Positions 1 to 8,071 of a stretch of 64,000 nt of DNA are shown here, one piece after another. A program made the position numbers and the translations under genes. This stretch comes from DMER01 sp003451645 (GTDB taxonomy: Bacteria > Pseudomonadota > Alphaproteobacteria > Micropepsales > Micropepsaceae). The notes under the pieces are model-generated. The model worked only from the letters and a program-made list of their open reading frames with translations. It did no database searches and was not told the DNA's origin. The number at the start of each line of letters is the position of its first letter. The stretch's first letter is position 1. The stretch spans positions 1 to 64,000 of the forward strand of contig DALYLR010000006.1 in assembly GCA_031976175.1 (NCBI GenBank), written 5' to 3'.

Positions 1-596
1 GGGGCGCCGAGTGGTGTCAAAGAACCGCCAATATTCGAGACCAGAAAAATAAAGAACACGACGACATGGACATTGTATTTGCGATGCGCATTGGCTCGGA
101 TCAATGGCCGGATCAAGAGCACCGAGGCGCCTGTCGTGCCCATGATGCTGGCGATGCTGGTACCAAAGGCAAGAAGGGCGGTGTTGTTTAATGGCGTTCC
201 GGCATAAACGCCTTGGACGAATACCCCGCCTGACACCGTGTAAAGCGCAAAAAGGATAATCACAAAAGGCAGATATTCGAGCAGCATACTGTGCAGCAGC
301 TCATATTGTGCTGGCGCCCAGCCATAAAGCGCCACGAACGGCACGATAAAGGCCAGCGCCCAACCGATCGCCACCACGCCTTGACGGTGGTGCCAAAACT
401 CAGGCGCAGCGAGTGGCAAGATTGCAATTGAGAGCAAAATGCCCGCAAAGGGAATACCCCAGAGCAGATCAAAACTCACCCAATTGACCGATGCCGCGCC
501 CTCCGCGGCATGGGCGCTCGAAGCGACGCAGAGGAGCGCGACCAGGCTTACGAGGGCTCTTCCAGCGGCGGCTGGCCGGACCAAGCGTTCATTCAT
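1..596 (-). CDS. NhaD-like sodium:proton antiporter, N-terminal part (runs off left edge)
   Basis: About 198 codons are visible and the frame stays open to base 1. A cleavable-looking signal (ending near SSAHAAEG) is followed by several hydrophobic segments, including FAGILLSIAILPL and LPFVIILFALYTVSGG, then the conserved stretch GTTGASVLLIRPLIRAN and SNIGGSLTPLG. This is the pattern of NhaD/CitMHS-type ion transporters, in which a signal peptide is common. The family normally reads LTPLGDPP at the right end of this fragment; here the last readable codons give L-G-A-P. The ATG is nearly abutted by an AAGGAG, so a start a few codons downstream (TTG) is possible. Family call fairly firm; the transported ion is inferred. 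Confidence 0.75.
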   Translation of the reverse strand, partial: MNERLVRPAAAGRALVSLVALLCVASSAHAAEGAASVNWVSFDLLWGIPFAGILLSIAILPLAAPEFWHHRQGVVAIGWALAFIVPFVALYGWAPAQYELLHSMLLEYLPFVIILFALYTVSGGVFVQGVYAGTPLNNTALLAFGTSIASIMGTTGASVLLIRPLIRANAHRKYNVHVVVFFIFLVSNIGGSLTPLGA

Positions 597-802
597 CTCC
601 TTAGGTCCCCTCGTTCCAACCCGCTAACTGGAATTCGGAAAAGTTTAAGGGATGCAACGCTTTCCAGCAAGGCCAGATGCCCTGCACATTGGTCGCAGTG
701 CCGTCCGTTTACGATACTTTGAGGCCCAAATGCTTGATTGCAGCACCCGCTTTCAGAAGATGGATAACCGCGATGGCCCCACATGTCTGCCCAACGCCTC
801 AA

Positions 803-1858
803 ATGTCTGAAGGTCGCGCGCTTCAGACGTGGCAATCTGTGTGTGCGATGCTGACCATTTTGATTGCAGGAGGCGTGATCGCAATGGCCAAACCGGCAAG
901 GGCGCAGGCGCTGGCTGACGTCCGCGAATGGCTGCTGCTGCTCAACAATGATCTGGAGCCTGCAACGGTGCGCAGGATTTCGGACACAGACCTCGACATG
1001 GTCGTTGTCGACTATCTGCCGTCGCAGCCCCATCATGCCAATTATCCCATCACCGAGACACTCGCCGCGCTTCGCCGCAAGCCCGATGGTGGCCGCCGGC
1101 TTGTTTTGGCCTACCTCAATGTGGGTCAGGCGGAAGACTACCGGACCTATTGGCAGAAGAACTGGCGGCGCGGCAATCCCAACTGGATCTTGATGGATGA
1201 CCCCGATGGCTGGGCTGGCAATTTCCCGGTTGCCTATTGGCGGCCTGAGTGGCAGGCCATTGTGAGGGACCTCGCGTCAAAGATCGCGCAGGCAGGGTTC
1301 GACGGTGTCTATCTCGACTGGGTCGCAGGCTATCAAGAGCCCATTGTCCAGCGCCGAGCGAGTAGGGACCGCGTCGATCCGCAAGCCGAAATGACGCGGC
1401 TGGTGCAAGCTGTACGCATTCAAGCCCGCCAAGCCGCCCCAGACTTTCTCATCATTCCTCAAAACCCAGGGCCCCTCGCGACCAATCACTCTTTCCAAGC
1501 CGCGTTTGACGGCGTGGCACAAGAATCGATTTGGATGACCTGGGCCGCTGGCAGCCCTGGAACAGAGGGCGACTGCCCAGTCCCGCGGACCGCAAGTGAA
1601 GCGCAAGACCCAGCCTTCATTGAGGCATTGCCGCGCCGTTGCCGCCAAGCCCGCGACAGCGATTCGGGCAGCGCCATGCGGTTTGCCGGTGAGGAGGAAC
1701 ACCTCCCGCGATTGTCTTCAATTCTGAAATCGGGAAAGCCGGTCTTCACGGTGGATTATGCCCTGGATGGTGCCCATCGCGCACGTATTGCTGAGCGCGC
1801 GCGCTTGCTGGGCTTCAAACCATTCATGGGCCGCAAGGCATTGAATGCAGTAGAATGA
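803..1858 (+). CDS. Secreted GH114-like (endo-alpha-1,4-polygalactosaminidase-type) TIM-barrel protein
   Basis: The mature part starts near a signal sequence ending AKPARAQA and carries TIM-barrel landmarks: MVVVDYLPS, LVLAYLNVGQAEDYR, WQAIVRDLASKIAQAGFDG, VYLDWVAGYQE and the late FTVDYAL. This matches the glycoside hydrolase 114/TM1410 group, proposed to act on galactosaminoglycan-type polymers outside the cytoplasm. The frame opens as early as 677, but the first ~40 residues look non-coding. ATGs at 773, 803 and 848 are all possible, none with a clear ribosome site; 803 was chosen because it leaves a positively charged residue before the hydrophobic core. It stands alone between the divergent antiporter and the mucR promoter. 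Substrate is not deducible. Confidence 0.6.
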   Translation: MSEGRALQTWQSVCAMLTILIAGGVIAMAKPARAQALADVREWLLLLNNDLEPATVRRISDTDLDMVVVDYLPSQPHHANYPITETLAALRRKPDGGRRLVLAYLNVGQAEDYRTYWQKNWRRGNPNWILMDDPDGWAGNFPVAYWRPEWQAIVRDLASKIAQAGFDGVYLDWVAGYQEPIVQRRASRDRVDPQAEMTRLVQAVRIQARQAAPDFLIIPQNPGPLATNHSFQAAFDGVAQESIWMTWAAGSPGTEGDCPVPRTASEAQDPAFIEALPRRCRQARDSDSGSAMRFAGEEEHLPRLSSILKSGKPVFTVDYALDGAHRARIAERARLLGFKPFMGRKALNAVE

Positions 1859-1930
1859 CCCGGGTCCAGATTTGGACAGACGATCCACTCAATTTATACC
1901 GGATAAGTGCTGGCGCGCCTTGCGTTCCCC

Positions 1931-1959
1931 TTGCTGGCTATACTTTGTTTAGCTATAAT
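1931..1959 (+). promoter_or_regulatory. Strong sigma70-type promoter of the MucR gene
   Basis: TTGCTG at 1931-1936, a 17-bp spacer and a perfect TATAAT at 1954-1959, 34 bases before the GTG start of the MucR-family gene. The surrounding leader is AT-rich compared with the window. MucR proteins often repress their own promoters at AT-rich DNA; that is family knowledge, not shown here. Confidence 0.75.
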
Positions 1960-1993
1960 CAGAGTCGTTACGATAAAAAGGAAAAAGGCTCCA

Positions 1994-2434
1994 GTGTCAG
2001 ATACGAATATGCTTGTCACGCTGACAGCGCAAATCGTTAGTTCTTTTGTTACACGCAATTTGGTTCCCGCAAGCGAAGTGGCTGAGCTTACCAAATCTGT
2101 GCATGCCGCGCTCGCGGGCTTGGCCAATGGTGTGTCCGTTCCGCAAAATGGCGAACTGCGTCCGGCTGTTCCCATCAAGAAGTCCTACACTGATGATTGG
2201 ATCATCTGTTTGGAGGATGGCAAGAAGTTCAAGTCGCTCAAGCGTCACTTGAAAAGCGCGTTTGATCTGACGCCGGAGCAGTACCGGGAGAAGTGGGGCT
2301 TGCCGCCAGATTACCCCATGGTGGCGCCCAATTATTCCGAGCGGCGGTCGGCCCTCGCTAAGCAAATCGGTTTGGGTCAGGTGTTAAAAACAAGCAGCCG
2401 GAAGGGGCGAGGCAGCCGGGAAAAAGACAAATAG
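1994..2434 (+). CDS. MucR/Ros family transcriptional regulator
   Basis: A 146-residue protein of the MucR/Ros family, DNA-binding regulators of exopolysaccharide, motility, cell-cycle and virulence genes in alphaproteobacteria. The C-terminal half holds the family core: ICLEDGKKFKSLKRHL, then LTPEQYREKWGLPPDYPMVA and a LAKQIGLGQ-like end. In the zinc site, C72, D75 and H85 are present, but the second histidine (near 89) is replaced: the sequence runs HLKSAFDL instead of the usual HLRTHYNM. Some family members fold without zinc, so function is not excluded. The GTG at 1994 follows AAAAGG and leaves out a spurious 29-residue N-terminus; the ATG at 2009 is an alternative. Confidence 0.82.
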   Translation: MSDTNMLVTLTAQIVSSFVTRNLVPASEVAELTKSVHAALAGLANGVSVPQNGELRPAVPIKKSYTDDWIICLEDGKKFKSLKRHLKSAFDLTPEQYREKWGLPPDYPMVAPNYSERRSALAKQIGLGQVLKTSSRKGRGSREKDK

Positions 2435-2448
2435 CGCTCAGTGGCGCA

Positions 2449-2916
2449 TCAGCCATGAGCCAGAGTGATGGTCGGCTGCTCGCTCAGGTCCTGACCTGCC
2501 ATGACGGGCACACCTTGCTGCACTAACTCATTAAGCCCCGGCCCCTCGATAGCATTCAGCACTGGGCCATGCATGAAGATCAGGCGCTCGGCGGTTGCCA
2601 AGCGCTCGCCTTTGTCAGACATGATCACGTAGTGCACATGAGTGGCCCCAAGCAGGAGGGCCTCAGGCAGACATTCGTGGGACCCGGATCGCGAACGCAG
2701 GTCCTTGGTTTCCCCCACAAATAAACAGGTCCAATGGCGCTCATTGTGCGCGGCGTAAAGAAATACGCCTGGCCGCGAGGGCAAGCGCTCGCCCAGCCTG
2801 AGCACGTCCATCATGACCAGCTTTGGCCCATGCAAGCCGCCGAGACTGACCAGCCATTTGACAGTTCTGCGAGCGGGTGCCGGAGACGACCCGGATAACA
2901 GCCAGTTCCAAACCAT
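2449..2916 (-). CDS. GIY-YIG nuclease-like protein
   Basis: A 155-residue protein. Residues ~48-120 resemble a GIY-YIG fold: PGVFLY stands where GIY is expected, LFVGET where YIG is expected, followed by DLRSRSGSH (candidate catalytic Arg), a Glu in RLATAERLIF and an Asn in GPVLNAIEG. The resemblance is loose, and both signature triplets lack their tyrosines in the usual form, so it may be a degenerate or divergent member rather than an active nuclease. It converges with the MucR gene 14 bases away. A start at the internal ATG of MMDVLRLGE is possible. Role unknown. Confidence 0.5.
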   Translation of the reverse strand: MVWNWLLSGSSPAPARRTVKWLVSLGGLHGPKLVMMDVLRLGERLPSRPGVFLYAAHNERHWTCLFVGETKDLRSRSGSHECLPEALLLGATHVHYVIMSDKGERLATAERLIFMHGPVLNAIEGPGLNELVQQGVPVMAGQDLSEQPTITLAHG

Positions 2917-3134
2917 AGGGGCGCCTTGAGGATCAATCGGGAACTTAAGGGAAGTGATTCGCGTCTCAAGTCTGTGGAAAACTTGGCGACTTGGCTAGTG
3001 CTTGTCCGCGTTCTTGCGGCAAGGGCCGGACATGCCACAGGGCGCGCAAAATTCGGCCCGACCGTTGAAGATCAGCCGCGCTTCTGCAAAGGTAACCGCG
3101 GTTTGGGGGCCAGTCCCGTGATGGAGGTGCTTGC

Positions 3135-4643
3135 GTGCGGTACGGGCGGCGGAACGATCCCAAAAAGGCGATCAAGCGAGACCTGATCGCAGCAGCAGCC
3201 CTCATTGTTGCGATGACCTGCGTTGGCGTTCTCGTAGTGTTCATATCGGCCGACGCGAGGCGGGCAGTCAGTGGCCTCTTGACCTATGCGCTTGTCAACG
3301 ACCCTCCGCCCCCAACACAGCAGACCCAGAAGGCTGCGGCGCCAGCTCCTGCGCAAGGATGCAAATATTGTCTAACGCTGCTCGAGATGAAGCAGAATTT
3401 TGAGATCAAAGCCGCGGCGGCAGAAACGCGGCGGGCGAGTTTGGCCAAACTCGCCTCTGACGTCGAAGGCGAAACGGGGGAGGCGTCAACCAAAGCAAAC
3501 TTGCAAAATGCGGAGCGTGACTTGGCGCTGTTCCGGTCAGCGAGCAGCACATTGGCAGGGTTTGCGCAGGTCTGCACACAGCAAGAGTATTGCCGCCGCG
3601 CCGATGAGAAAGGGTCCGTCCCTCAAAGCTGCCCGCAGACACAAGAGGACGCAAATTATCAGCAGTCCGCAATGGGCATGGCAGTTGTGGCCCGTGATGC
3701 CGCGATTGCGTGTGCGTCCTCAAGCTGTCCCCAGGTCGACTGCGTGGAAGCCGCGGGCGTGCGCGCGGGCTTGATGCAAGCAGCTGGCGCTTTGGCGGGT
3801 TTGGGCATTCCGCTGAAGGCCTCCAAGACCTTGGGTGCGCCTGCTCAGTTGCCCGTCGGGCCTGCGCAATTGGCCGGTGAACTCGAGCGCGCGGTCAAGG
3901 ATGCGCAGTACCAGGCTGGTCTTTTCCCGCGCCTGTTGGAGCCGCAAATTGCAACCAAGGTTCAAGATTTGGCTGCGGCTCCCGGATCGGATCTGCCAGT
4001 GATGGTACCCGAAATGATGGGCAAATTGTCCGAGTCCATTCGCGGTTCTGCTGAAGTGATGATGCAGTCCGCGATTGTTAATCCCGCGACCTTTGATGCG
4101 CGGCGGGAAGCGGCTTGGCGAATGAAGTCGTTATCCTTGGCGATCGCCGATGCGGGCCGGTTCTCGGAAAAGCATCTCCTCGCAAGTGCCGACGGCGATA
4201 AATACCGCCTTTCTCTTGTGCAAGCTTGGGGCGCCGCACTGGTGGACTTGGCAACAATTCGCGCGCTGATGGATCGCATGCAGCGCGAGGCACCTGGCGC
4301 GCAGGGCTGCGATGGAGGGTTGGCCGCGGCGGCGCAGGCGGCACGTGAGGCGATCGCGCTCATTGATGTATGCAGGGCGCGCGCAGCCTGCCCAGTATCG
4401 GCTGGACCGGTGGAGGATGATCCAACCACAAACACATCGCGTGATGAGGTGGACCAAGCCGCCTCGTTCCGGTCACAGTTGCAGGAGCTCATTCCCCGTG
4501 TTCAGGGCGCGGCAAGTACGATGGCTGTGAATGTGGGCGCTGGGGCGGTGGTCGACGCATCAGCACGCGGCGAATTGAGTGTTGTAAGCACAGTATTGAG
4601 CGCAGAGGGAGCGTGTCAGCCTCCCCAGAACCCCGCGCAGTGA
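3135..4643 (+). CDS. Cysteine-rich membrane-anchored protein of unknown function
   Basis: A 502-residue protein starting at GTG with GGAGG seven bases upstream. A basic N-terminus (RRNDPKKAIKRD) precedes one membrane helix (LIAAAALIVAMTCVGVLVVF), then a Pro/Gln/Ala-rich linker. The rest should be periplasmic, mostly Ala-rich alpha-helix with a coiled-coil-like part at ~85-130. Over a dozen cysteines lie in pairs, including GCKYC (CxxC), CTQQEYC, CASSSCPQVDC and CRARAAC, suggesting several disulfides. No domain family was recognised. It sits just upstream of gafY on the same strand, but 300 bases and a possible terminator separate them. Real gene likely; function unknown. Confidence 0.6.
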   Translation: MRYGRRNDPKKAIKRDLIAAAALIVAMTCVGVLVVFISADARRAVSGLLTYALVNDPPPPTQQTQKAAAPAPAQGCKYCLTLLEMKQNFEIKAAAAETRRASLAKLASDVEGETGEASTKANLQNAERDLALFRSASSTLAGFAQVCTQQEYCRRADEKGSVPQSCPQTQEDANYQQSAMGMAVVARDAAIACASSSCPQVDCVEAAGVRAGLMQAAGALAGLGIPLKASKTLGAPAQLPVGPAQLAGELERAVKDAQYQAGLFPRLLEPQIATKVQDLAAAPGSDLPVMVPEMMGKLSESIRGSAEVMMQSAIVNPATFDARREAAWRMKSLSLAIADAGRFSEKHLLASADGDKYRLSLVQAWGAALVDLATIRALMDRMQREAPGAQGCDGGLAAAAQAAREAIALIDVCRARAACPVSAGPVEDDPTTNTSRDEVDQAASFRSQLQELIPRVQGAASTMAVNVGAGAVVDASARGELSVVSTVLSAEGACQPPQNPAQ

Positions 4644-4687
4644 GCACGGCCGGTTGTTGACATTGCCGTCGAAGAGACTTTGTTCCT

Positions 4688-4741
4688 AGAGCCTGTGGAG
4701 CAATTTCGCTGGTGTTTGATGACCCTCTGGGGCTCTTTTTT
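4688..4741 (+). terminator. Possible intrinsic terminator after the cysteine-rich gene
   Basis: AGAGCC (4688-4693) can pair with GGCTCT (4731-4736), with a smaller AGC/GCT hairpin inside, followed by six T (4736-4741). The closing stem is short and the loop long, so this is a weak call. Confidence 0.3.
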
Positions 4742-4961
4742 GGCCGGTAACCCCATAAATAAGCAAGAAATGCTCTGAAAAGCTCTGCACCCTGGCGCGC
4801 GCGCTTGTTGCAGCCTTGCCAAGAAAATAGGCTCTTGATCTTATCGAAAGGAAAGTTATCCTACACCTGCATGTTTGAGCACAGACTTTCCGTCATTCGC
4901 CGCGCAAAACCCATTCCGGGAAATCCATCGCGGCTCAGTGGCAGAAAGAGGGAGATTTCTC

Positions 4962-5336
4962 ATGGATACCGGCGTGGCGGCTATTGGCCATCCAGCAGTA
5001 CTTGGCCCTAACAACAGACGGTCCGGCGACACACGAATTGACCATCGCTGCGAGCGCGTTCTTGGCGCGGTTGCGAGCCTTCTGAAGATTCCTGTGCGCA
5101 CTCTCAAGTCACCAGGGCGAGGCGCCGACGTCTGCCATGCCCGGCACATTGCGATTTACCTGACTCACGTTGTCTTTGGGCTTTCACTGTCTCAGGCCGC
5201 CACAGCATTTGGTCTTCATCGCTCAACGATCTCGCATGCATGCCACAAGATCGAGGACCTGCGCGAAGACGCAGAATTCGATCGCCTCATCGACAACCTG
5301 GAGATGCTTGTCAGTGATCAGGCAAAGGGGGCGTGA
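4962..5336 (+). CDS. gafY: GafY-like DnaA-domain-IV helix-turn-helix activator of the GTA
   Basis: A 124-residue protein made almost entirely of a DnaA domain IV-type fold: residues 28-50 (HRCERVLGAVASLLKIPV), a helix with RHIAIYLTHVVFGLSL, and GLHRSTISHACHKIEDL (84-100), which aligns with the DnaA-box-binding signature. It lacks the AAA+ domain, so it is not an initiator. Stand-alone proteins of this type directly upstream of a DUF6456 gene are GafY in Caulobacter and the N-terminal half of GafA in Rhodobacter, direct activators of GTA transcription. The ATG at 4962 follows GGGAGA; the frame is open from a TTG at 4875. The stop is 3 bases before gafZ. Assignment by domain and synteny; GTA control is inferred. 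Confidence 0.72.
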   Translation: MDTGVAAIGHPAVLGPNNRRSGDTRIDHRCERVLGAVASLLKIPVRTLKSPGRGADVCHARHIAIYLTHVVFGLSLSQAATAFGLHRSTISHACHKIEDLREDAEFDRLIDNLEMLVSDQAKGA

Positions 5337-5339
5337 GGA

Positions 5340-6137
5340 ATGACTGCACATACACACACGGACCATGCGCCCGAAGATCTCTCCAAGATCAAGCGATATC
5401 TGAGCCAGCTGTCTGTCAATGGTGCGCGGGCGGAGCGCGCAGGCGACGTGTTCGCGATCAAGACTTGGGCATCGCAAAGGCCATTGGGTATGATGGAGCC
5501 TTATTGGGTCCAGTTTCTTTTGAGCAAGCGATGGGTTGCGCCAGCGGTCAGCGATGACGGCGGACTTGCGGTACGGCTCACGGGTCAGGGTAGGGCGGCG
5601 CTAGCAAGTCTAAGTTCGAAGTCTGACTTTGCGCGCAACAAAGTTCTTGAAACTCGCATCGTTGCAGTTGAAGACGGTGCACCAGTCTATGCGACCGTCA
5701 ATGCTGCGGAGTCGCCCCTGGCTTGGCTGCGCGCGCGGTCGGCACCCTCAGATGTTCATCGCCCAACCGATGCACAATTCGAGGCTGGCGAGAGACTACG
5801 CGCCGACTTCACACTCGCACAAATGGGGCCGCGCCTTACCGTCGATTGGAGCAACCCTTTGGCGTCGGGGCGAAACCACAATGGTCAGGAGGCGCTGAGT
5901 GACTTGGCACTCGGGGCCAGGGCACGAGTGCGAGCCGCCATGGTTGCCGTGGGGCCGGGCTTAAGCGACGTTCTGATGTCGGTGTGTTGCTTCTTGCAAG
6001 GCCTGGAAGAGACCGAATCTGAGCGCCGCTGGCCTCGGCGCTCAGCAAAAATCTTGCTGAAATTTGCGCTCGCAAAACTCGCCATCCATTATGGTCTGGA
6101 GCGGGAAACCGCGTCGGGGGCGCCTCAAGAAGCCTGA
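5340..6137 (+). CDS. gafZ: GafZ-like DUF6456 protein, probable GTA antitermination factor
   Basis: A 265-residue protein. Residues 1-115 form a winged-helix-like region of moderate conservation. Residues 125-260 are a DUF6456 domain with its recognisable features: SPLAWLRARS, FEAGERLRADFTLAQMGPRL, the GARARVRAAM helix, VGPGLSDVLMSVCCFLQGLEE-type sequence and the closing ALAKLAIHYGL. In Caulobacter GafZ is reported to work with GafY and Nus factors to let RNA polymerase pass terminators inside the GTA cluster. It begins 3 bases after gafY, so the two are surely co-transcribed, and it converges with sufE 22 bases downstream. Family call good; activity on the GTA 25 kb away is inferred. Confidence 0.72.
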   Translation: MTAHTHTDHAPEDLSKIKRYLSQLSVNGARAERAGDVFAIKTWASQRPLGMMEPYWVQFLLSKRWVAPAVSDDGGLAVRLTGQGRAALASLSSKSDFARNKVLETRIVAVEDGAPVYATVNAAESPLAWLRARSAPSDVHRPTDAQFEAGERLRADFTLAQMGPRLTVDWSNPLASGRNHNGQEALSDLALGARARVRAAMVAVGPGLSDVLMSVCCFLQGLEETESERRWPRRSAKILLKFALAKLAIHYGLERETASGAPQEA

Positions 6138-6159
6138 TCCCGATCAGTGTCTCAAAAAA

Positions 6160-6624
6160 TTACGCGCCGCGCGCCAAAGCCTGAATGCGCGCGACCATGG
6201 AGAAAAATCCATTCGAGCGTTGCTGACTGAGGTGGGAGCCCAGTCCAAGCCGGGCAAAAAGTGCTTGCGCATCGCGGCTTGCAATCGTCTCAGGGCTTTC
6301 GCCGGAATAGAGGCGCATGAGGACAGCAACCAGTCCCTTGACGATCAATGCATCACTGTCTCCCGAGAAGGTCAGCCGGACGCCACCCTCGACCTTTTCA
6401 CGATGAGCGCTCAGCCAAACCTGTGACGCGCATCCCCGAACCTTGTTGGCCTCGGTTTTCTCTTCAGTCGCCAGCGGCGTAAGCTCGCGCGCCAGCTCAA
6501 TCACATAGCGGTAGCGATCCTCCCAATCGTCAAGAAGATCAAAGTCCTCAATAATTTGTGCTGCACGGGGACCAAAGTCGCGTCGCGCTTGTTCAAGGCC
6601 GGGATTAGGGGGCATGGGGACCAT
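6160..6624 (-). CDS. sufE: SufE family cysteine desulfurase sulfur acceptor
   Basis: A 154-residue SufE/CsdE-type protein, which takes persulfide sulfur from the SufS desulfurase for Fe-S cluster assembly in the cytosol. The catalytic cysteine is C65 in KVRGCASQVWL, the family signature; the N-terminal helix IIEDFDLLDDWEDRYRYVIE and the LYSGESPETI stretch are also typical. Its start overlaps the end of the MaoC gene by 20 bases, and that gene overlaps the GNAT gene, so the three form one translationally coupled minus-strand operon. SufE away from suf genes is common in alphaproteobacteria. A start at the second methionine (MPPNPG) is equally likely. Confidence 0.92.
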   Translation of the reverse strand: MVPMPPNPGLEQARRDFGPRAAQIIEDFDLLDDWEDRYRYVIELARELTPLATEEKTEANKVRGCASQVWLSAHREKVEGGVRLTFSGDSDALIVKGLVAVLMRLYSGESPETIASRDAQALFARLGLGSHLSQQRSNGFFSMVARIQALARGA

Positions 6625-7090
6625 CTAGGCGCAAAAGGTAGGCATGCGTTCCGTCCAGAACAAGTACGCCGTCCTGATTGTGGATCGAGGCGCGCATACG
6701 CACGATCCCAGTGGTGGTCTGCCGGACCAACTCCGTAATGGTCAATCGCGGATACAAGGTATCGCCGGCGTAGACGGGGGCGAGAAACTTTGCACTAACC
6801 TCAATGAAGCCAATGAGCGCGTCCCCGATCACATGCGGAAACAAGCCTGCGCCGGCAGCCGAGAAACTCAAAACCTGTAGGCCATGGGCTAGCAAGCCTT
6901 TGCGCCCGGTCCGGCGGCAATACTCCACATCGTAGTGGATCGGATGATTATCGAGTGAGACGCTTTGAAAGGCGAGGAAGTTTGCCTCTGTTATGGTCCG
7001 CGATGGGATCGCGAAAGTCTCGCCCACAGTCAGCCGGTCAAAGCCTCTCAAGGGCAAGAGTTGATGCGCTCGCGGCTGAAAGTCGTTCAA
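6605..7090 (-). CDS. MaoC-like hot-dog dehydratase/hydratase
   Basis: A 161-residue single hot-dog domain. The hydratase 2 motif is present: D47 and H49/H52 in LDNHPIHYDVEYC, followed by GRKGLLAHG, fitting R-specific enoyl-CoA hydratase or acyl dehydratase chemistry in fatty-acid, polyester or CoA-ester metabolism. The later strand FLAPVYAGDTLYPRLTI matches the family. It is the middle gene of the GNAT-MaoC-sufE operon; its ATG overlaps the GNAT stop (ATGA). Substrate is unknown, and no thioesterase or ligase lies nearby to suggest one. Confidence 0.85.
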   Translation of the reverse strand: MNDFQPRAHQLLPLRGFDRLTVGETFAIPSRTITEANFLAFQSVSLDNHPIHYDVEYCRRTGRKGLLAHGLQVLSFSAAGAGLFPHVIGDALIGFIEVSAKFLAPVYAGDTLYPRLTITELVRQTTTGIVRMRASIHNQDGVLVLDGTHAYLLRLDGPHAP

Positions 7091-7611
7091 CCTGCCATCT
7101 CCAGCATTTTGAACAGCCCATTGGCGTCGAGCCGGTAGGACAGCAAATCCTCCTGATGCACAAAGCCCAACTGATCGAAGAATGTTGCGTTGCGGTTTGC
7201 GTGGATGACATTTAGCTGCACGCTGGCGCAGCCGCGCGTTTTTGCGGTCCGCGCGATGGCTTGCATCAGCGCCAGACCGACGCCGAGACCGCGCGCAGCC
7301 TCGTCTACAAATAGATCATTGACCATCAAGGCGGGCTCGGCATCCCAGGTCGTGTAGATTTCCTGGAACAAAGCAAGGCCAGCAGGCACGCCGCCGCGCT
7401 CGCCGATCAGCGCATCGATGCGCTTGCCATGTCCAAAGAAATCCCGGCGGATATGGTCAAGAGTGGCGTGGACGCGGTTGCCGACGCCCTGAGAGGCGGC
7501 CAACGCCTTGATCATAAGTAGTATGGTTTCAGCATCAGGGGGTTCGGCGCTGCGGACCGTCACGCTGGGTTGGATAACCCTGGCGGACGATGAGCGGGCG
7601 GTATCGGACAC
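7087..7611 (-). CDS. GNAT family N-acetyltransferase
   Basis: A 174-residue GNAT protein using acetyl-CoA to acylate an unknown amine. Conserved parts are the N-terminal VRSAEPPDAETILLMIKAL, the beta4 strand with LMVNDLFVDEAARG, the pyrophosphate loop GLGVGLALMQAIA, and the end NRNATFFDQLGFV. The frame is open far upstream, but the GTG at 7611 has a perfect GGAGG five bases before it, and the conserved domain begins just after, so the long N-terminal extension is rejected. It is first in a coupled operon with the MaoC and sufE genes. Similar domains occur in spermidine/diamine acetyltransferases, but the substrate is not inferable. Confidence 0.85.
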   Translation of the reverse strand: MSDTARSSSARVIQPSVTVRSAEPPDAETILLMIKALAASQGVGNRVHATLDHIRRDFFGHGKRIDALIGERGGVPAGLALFQEIYTTWDAEPALMVNDLFVDEAARGLGVGLALMQAIARTAKTRGCASVQLNVIHANRNATFFDQLGFVHQEDLLSYRLDANGLFKMLEMAG

Positions 7612-7732
7612 GTGTGCCTCCAGAATCAAAGTCAAAATGTCTGAGTCGCCGGGCGGTGGGTGATGTCCGGCCCCGGCGGCTTTGGGCCGCGACCATAGGC
7701 GTGTTCGCACCTGCCTGTCACCATACGAGGAT

Positions 7733-8071
7733 TTAATCTGCACGGCCTTGAAATTTGCCCACACGGCCTTCTTCGGGTGGCTGTGGTGCGCTCTTGCCAG
7801 TGACATTGTCGCGGATTTCCATGACAAGGTCCTGTGTGGTTTGCATAGTTGTCGTGGCAAGGTTCTGCGTTGCAGCGCAAAGGTCAGGGTTGCGGACACA
7901 GGTCTCGGACACATCGGCGGCGAGTGCCCAAACGGAAAAGACTGCCATGCGTAGCCTCTCTTCCAGGCCGGCTTCGCTGGCGATCGCACCATCAGCCCCT
8001 GGACGGTCTTCTGGCGGCATGATGGCAACAGCCACTCCCACCCAAAACATCAGCCGAAACAGGAACCCCAT
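7733..8071 (-). CDS. DUF5330 family small membrane protein
   Basis: A 112-residue protein: a membrane helix at the very start (FLFRLMFWVGVAVAIM), then a PPEDRPG motif and a soluble helix with two cysteines (SETCVRNPDLCAATQNLAT), matching the alphaproteobacterial DUF5330 family of unknown role. The ATG at 8071 has AGGAG at proper spacing; the longer frame from 8158 gives a poor, arginine-rich N-terminus. It is divergent from the DivJ-like kinase across a 359-base gap. Confidence 0.78.
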   Translation of the reverse strand: MGFLFRLMFWVGVAVAIMPPEDRPGADGAIASEAGLEERLRMAVFSVWALAADVSETCVRNPDLCAATQNLATTTMQTTQDLVMEIRDNVTGKSAPQPPEEGRVGKFQGRAD

